Shown piece by piece: positions 61,690 through 63,526 of a stretch of DNA of 63,526 bases. Where the stretch lies: assembly GCA_024696005.1 (NCBI GenBank), contig JAILHF010000073.1, positions 1 through 63,526 of the forward strand. Reading direction: 5' to 3'. A model generated the notes under the pieces. That model was not told the DNA's origin, did no database searches, and saw nothing but the letters and a program-made list of their open reading frames with translations. The position numbers were made by a program, and so were the translations under genes. This DNA comes from Lachnospiraceae bacterium (GTDB lineage: Bacteria > Bacillota > Clostridia > Lachnospirales > Lachnospiraceae). Numbering within the stretch: position 1 is the stretch's first letter; every line of letters begins with the position of its first letter.

Positions 61690-63300
61690 TCACAGCTTCA
61701 TCCTGCCCAGGCCGCGATACAGCAGAAGGCCCAGGCAGCCGATCAGGAGCGCCGCAGCCAGAGAGGCGGGGATCACGTAGTTTTCGGGGAGCAGCATGAC
61801 CCCGACCCCGGGCAGCAGCACAACGAAAATGGCGAGCATGCTAAGGCCTACGGCTGCGCTCTGCTTTACGACCTGCAATTCGCTTTCCCAGCTGAAGTTC
61901 GGAAGCTTGGAGTTGAGGAACAGCCCGAAACAGTTCGAAAACAGGATCGACACCGCGGGAACCAGGAGGAAGACGAGGCGTTCGGCCGCGCCTGCCGGCT
62001 GCGTGAACACGAGGATCAGCTCGGACACAAGGTAAAACGGCGAAGCCAGAAGCAGACCAAAGAGGAGCTTCGCGTTCAGGATGTCCCGGAGCGGAACGGG
62101 CAGGCTCTTTAAGATCCACCAGTTCTTTCCCTCCAGGGAGATCGAAGAAGCCGCCGGAGTCATCATGGCAAAGATCATGCCCAGAAGGAAGGGAATGAAC
62201 GCCTGTGAGTTCAGGTTAACAGGCAGCCCCTGTGCGTGGGTAAGCAGAGCGGCCGGATCGACGAAGCCCAGGGTCACGGCGAAGATCACGGCAAGCACAG
62301 GGCCTACGATGGTATTGGATACATAGATCCCGGACGAAAAATAGCGTCCGGCTTCTTTTTGCAGGAGTGCGGTCAGCAGCTCCTGCGATTTCATTTTCCC
62401 CATCCGGAATTCGCGGTGAAAAGCCACGGGGAACAGTTTCCGGCTGATCGCAAAGAAGTTTCGCCCGATGACAAGCGCCGTCAGGAGCAGGATGACGAGC
62501 GAGACAAAACCGTAGGCAAGAAACGCAGGGATGTTTTCGCCCAGCAAAGCGGAAGAGCAGCTCTTCAGGAACGGGAAAGAGGCTTCGAGCTTTTCGAAGG
62601 CACGCGTTGCTTCCGCAGACATCTCCTTCAGGGCCTCCGTGTTGTTTCCGTCCATCCTTACGGAAAATCCGTTGTCCGCGCCCGGGATCAGGACAGGCAG
62701 AAGGAAGGTCGCCGTGACCAGAATGAGCATGAGCAGGACTTCGGTAAGCACTTTGTGACGGTTTCTTGCTATGATCGCCGAGAAGACTATGCCGACCCAG
62801 GCCGCAAGGGCGGTGGGGAGTACGGGCAAAAGCAGCAGGGCAAGAACGAGATTCAGATAGAAGCCCGCACCGAGCCCGCCGAAGATCCCGCAGATCAGAA
62901 ACGTGGGCAGGATCGCGATGGCACCAAACAGCAGGTTTTCCACATAGGAGCGCAGCAGTCTGGCCATGACGATCGGAAGGCTGCTCACCGGAAGGGACGA
63001 AAGCAGCTCCAGGTCCTTGTCACGGTAAAGCTGGCTTTTGGCCTTGAGAGCACCGAAGACCAGGATGAAAACGCTTGTTATGAGGGCAAAACACAGCGGG
63101 ATCCTGTCCCCGATCCCGAGCATCGTCAGACCGTAAGCGCTGCCGGCGAGATAAGCAGCCATCATGAGCGCAACGAGGCCAAAGAGGATCGTCATCGCGG
63201 TCTTCCGTTTTTTGATCCGGGGATCTTTTTCGTGGCGAAGCACATTGATCCCGAAAATATTCATGAGCTCCAATTTTGAAAAAGCAATGAACTGTTTCAT
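61690..63300 (-). CDS. Large ABC-2-type exporter permease
   Basis: 536 residues with about twelve hydrophobic helices. The cytoplasmic start (FSKLELMNIFGINVLRHEKDPRIKK) and KDLELLSSLPVSSLPIVMARL are typical of Firmicutes exporters of this kind, which need a separate CcmA-like ATPase normally coded just upstream. Upstream here is only 87 bases and then the repeat, so the ATPase gene is either cut off by the window end or absent. GAGGAG lies 7 bases before the ATG. Confidence 0.85.
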   Translation of the reverse strand: MKQFIAFSKLELMNIFGINVLRHEKDPRIKKRKTAMTILFGLVALMMAAYLAGSAYGLTMLGIGDRIPLCFALITSVFILVFGALKAKSQLYRDKDLELLSSLPVSSLPIVMARLLRSYVENLLFGAIAILPTFLICGIFGGLGAGFYLNLVLALLLLPVLPTALAAWVGIVFSAIIARNRHKVLTEVLLMLILVTATFLLPVLIPGADNGFSVRMDGNNTEALKEMSAEATRAFEKLEASFPFLKSCSSALLGENIPAFLAYGFVSLVILLLTALVIGRNFFAISRKLFPVAFHREFRMGKMKSQELLTALLQKEAGRYFSSGIYVSNTIVGPVLAVIFAVTLGFVDPAALLTHAQGLPVNLNSQAFIPFLLGMIFAMMTPAASSISLEGKNWWILKSLPVPLRDILNAKLLFGLLLASPFYLVSELILVFTQPAGAAERLVFLLVPAVSILFSNCFGLFLNSKLPNFSWESELQVVKQSAAVGLSMLAIFVVLLPGVGVMLLPENYVIPASLAAALLIGCLGLLLYRGLGRMKL

Positions 63301-63387
63301 GCTATCATCTCCTCAAGCTTGTTTGCCGGTCCCGTGTATCCGTTTCACGGAATTCCGGGATCCATCCGCCGACACAAAGATTATTGT

Positions 63388-63526
63388 GTTACTGTTCAGT
63401 GGCTTGCCAGCCACTGAACGTAACTGGCTTGCCGCCATGCATAATCGGCTTCGCCGATGGGCGGCAAGCCTGCCAGCCCAAGCGTCGGCCCGTAGCCACG
63501 CAGCGAAGTGCGTGGCTCGGGACTGA
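63388..63526. repeat. Hairpin-rich dispersed repeat, copy 3 (window end, inverted)
   Basis: Reverse complement of 3-141 with a single base difference, and ends at the last base of the window. The open plus-strand frame that runs into it is an artefact. Confidence 0.95.

Noticed and set aside
63164-63526. Open plus-strand frame running off the window end
   Set aside because: It is antisense to the permease and continues through the repeat.
1-63526. A 63-kb transposon with terminal inverted repeats
   Set aside because: The ends match perfectly in inverted form, but housekeeping genes lie inside, a third copy is internal and no transposase exists. An assembly break at a dispersed repeat is simpler.

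Overview
The window looks like a piece of a GC-rich Clostridia chromosome, most likely Lachnospiraceae. Signs are AGGAGG-type ribosome binding sites, sigma-A promoters with 17-base spacers, a LexA box of the Gram-positive type, a Re-type citrate synthase, and YtrA-type GntR, PadR/DUF2812 and DUF6442/XRE gene sets. No rRNA, tRNA, integrase, transposase or CRISPR array was found. Both window ends lie in the same 139-bp hairpin-rich repeat in opposite orientation, and a diverged copy sits at 16 kb. The window is therefore probably a contig that broke at a dispersed repeat.

Layout. 0.1-4.5 kb: alpha/beta hydrolase, cysteine synthase, a metallo-hydrolase and membrane proteins. 4.5-8.1 kb: a heterodimeric ABC exporter. 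8.1-10.4 kb: a gene with a LexA box inside its promoter, then an unusual aspS. 10.5-16 kb: a small Cys/His membrane protein under Fur/Zur-like palindromes, followed by an oligopeptide/nickel-type ABC importer with two fused ATPase domains. 16-22 kb: a Bce-like ABC transporter with its two-component system. 22-28.5 kb: Re-citrate synthase divergent from a LysR regulator, an iron-dependent alcohol dehydrogenase, a PadR-DUF2812 operon and a diguanylate cyclase. 28.5-34.8 kb: two more ABC systems and a DUF6442/XRE pair.

34.9-41.5 kb is a compositionally distinct, more AT-rich island bounded by 21-bp direct repeats. It encodes a 7TM hybrid histidine kinase, a PTS EIIC-EAL fusion (a predicted c-di-GMP phosphodiesterase) and a protein with two receiver-like domains. 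41.6-44.7 kb is a GntR-controlled double ABC operon.

44.8-52.8 kb holds the most unusual genes: a 1555-residue RecQ-UvrD double helicase followed by a 1082-residue fusion of an Upf1-like helicase, a DUF2726-like nuclease and a methyltransferase-like domain. This pair is a candidate undescribed DNA-processing or defence system. 52.8-63.4 kb: a GntR-DUF5808-YhfC operon, zinc-ribbon membrane proteins, a second diguanylate cyclase, a GtrA protein, a lipoprotein and a large ABC-2-type permease.

The two diguanylate cyclases and the island's EAL protein make c-di-GMP turnover a theme. ABC transporters under YtrA, PadR, XRE or two-component control make envelope-stress or antimicrobial-peptide response a second theme. 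All functions are read from motifs and context only; no search was run.
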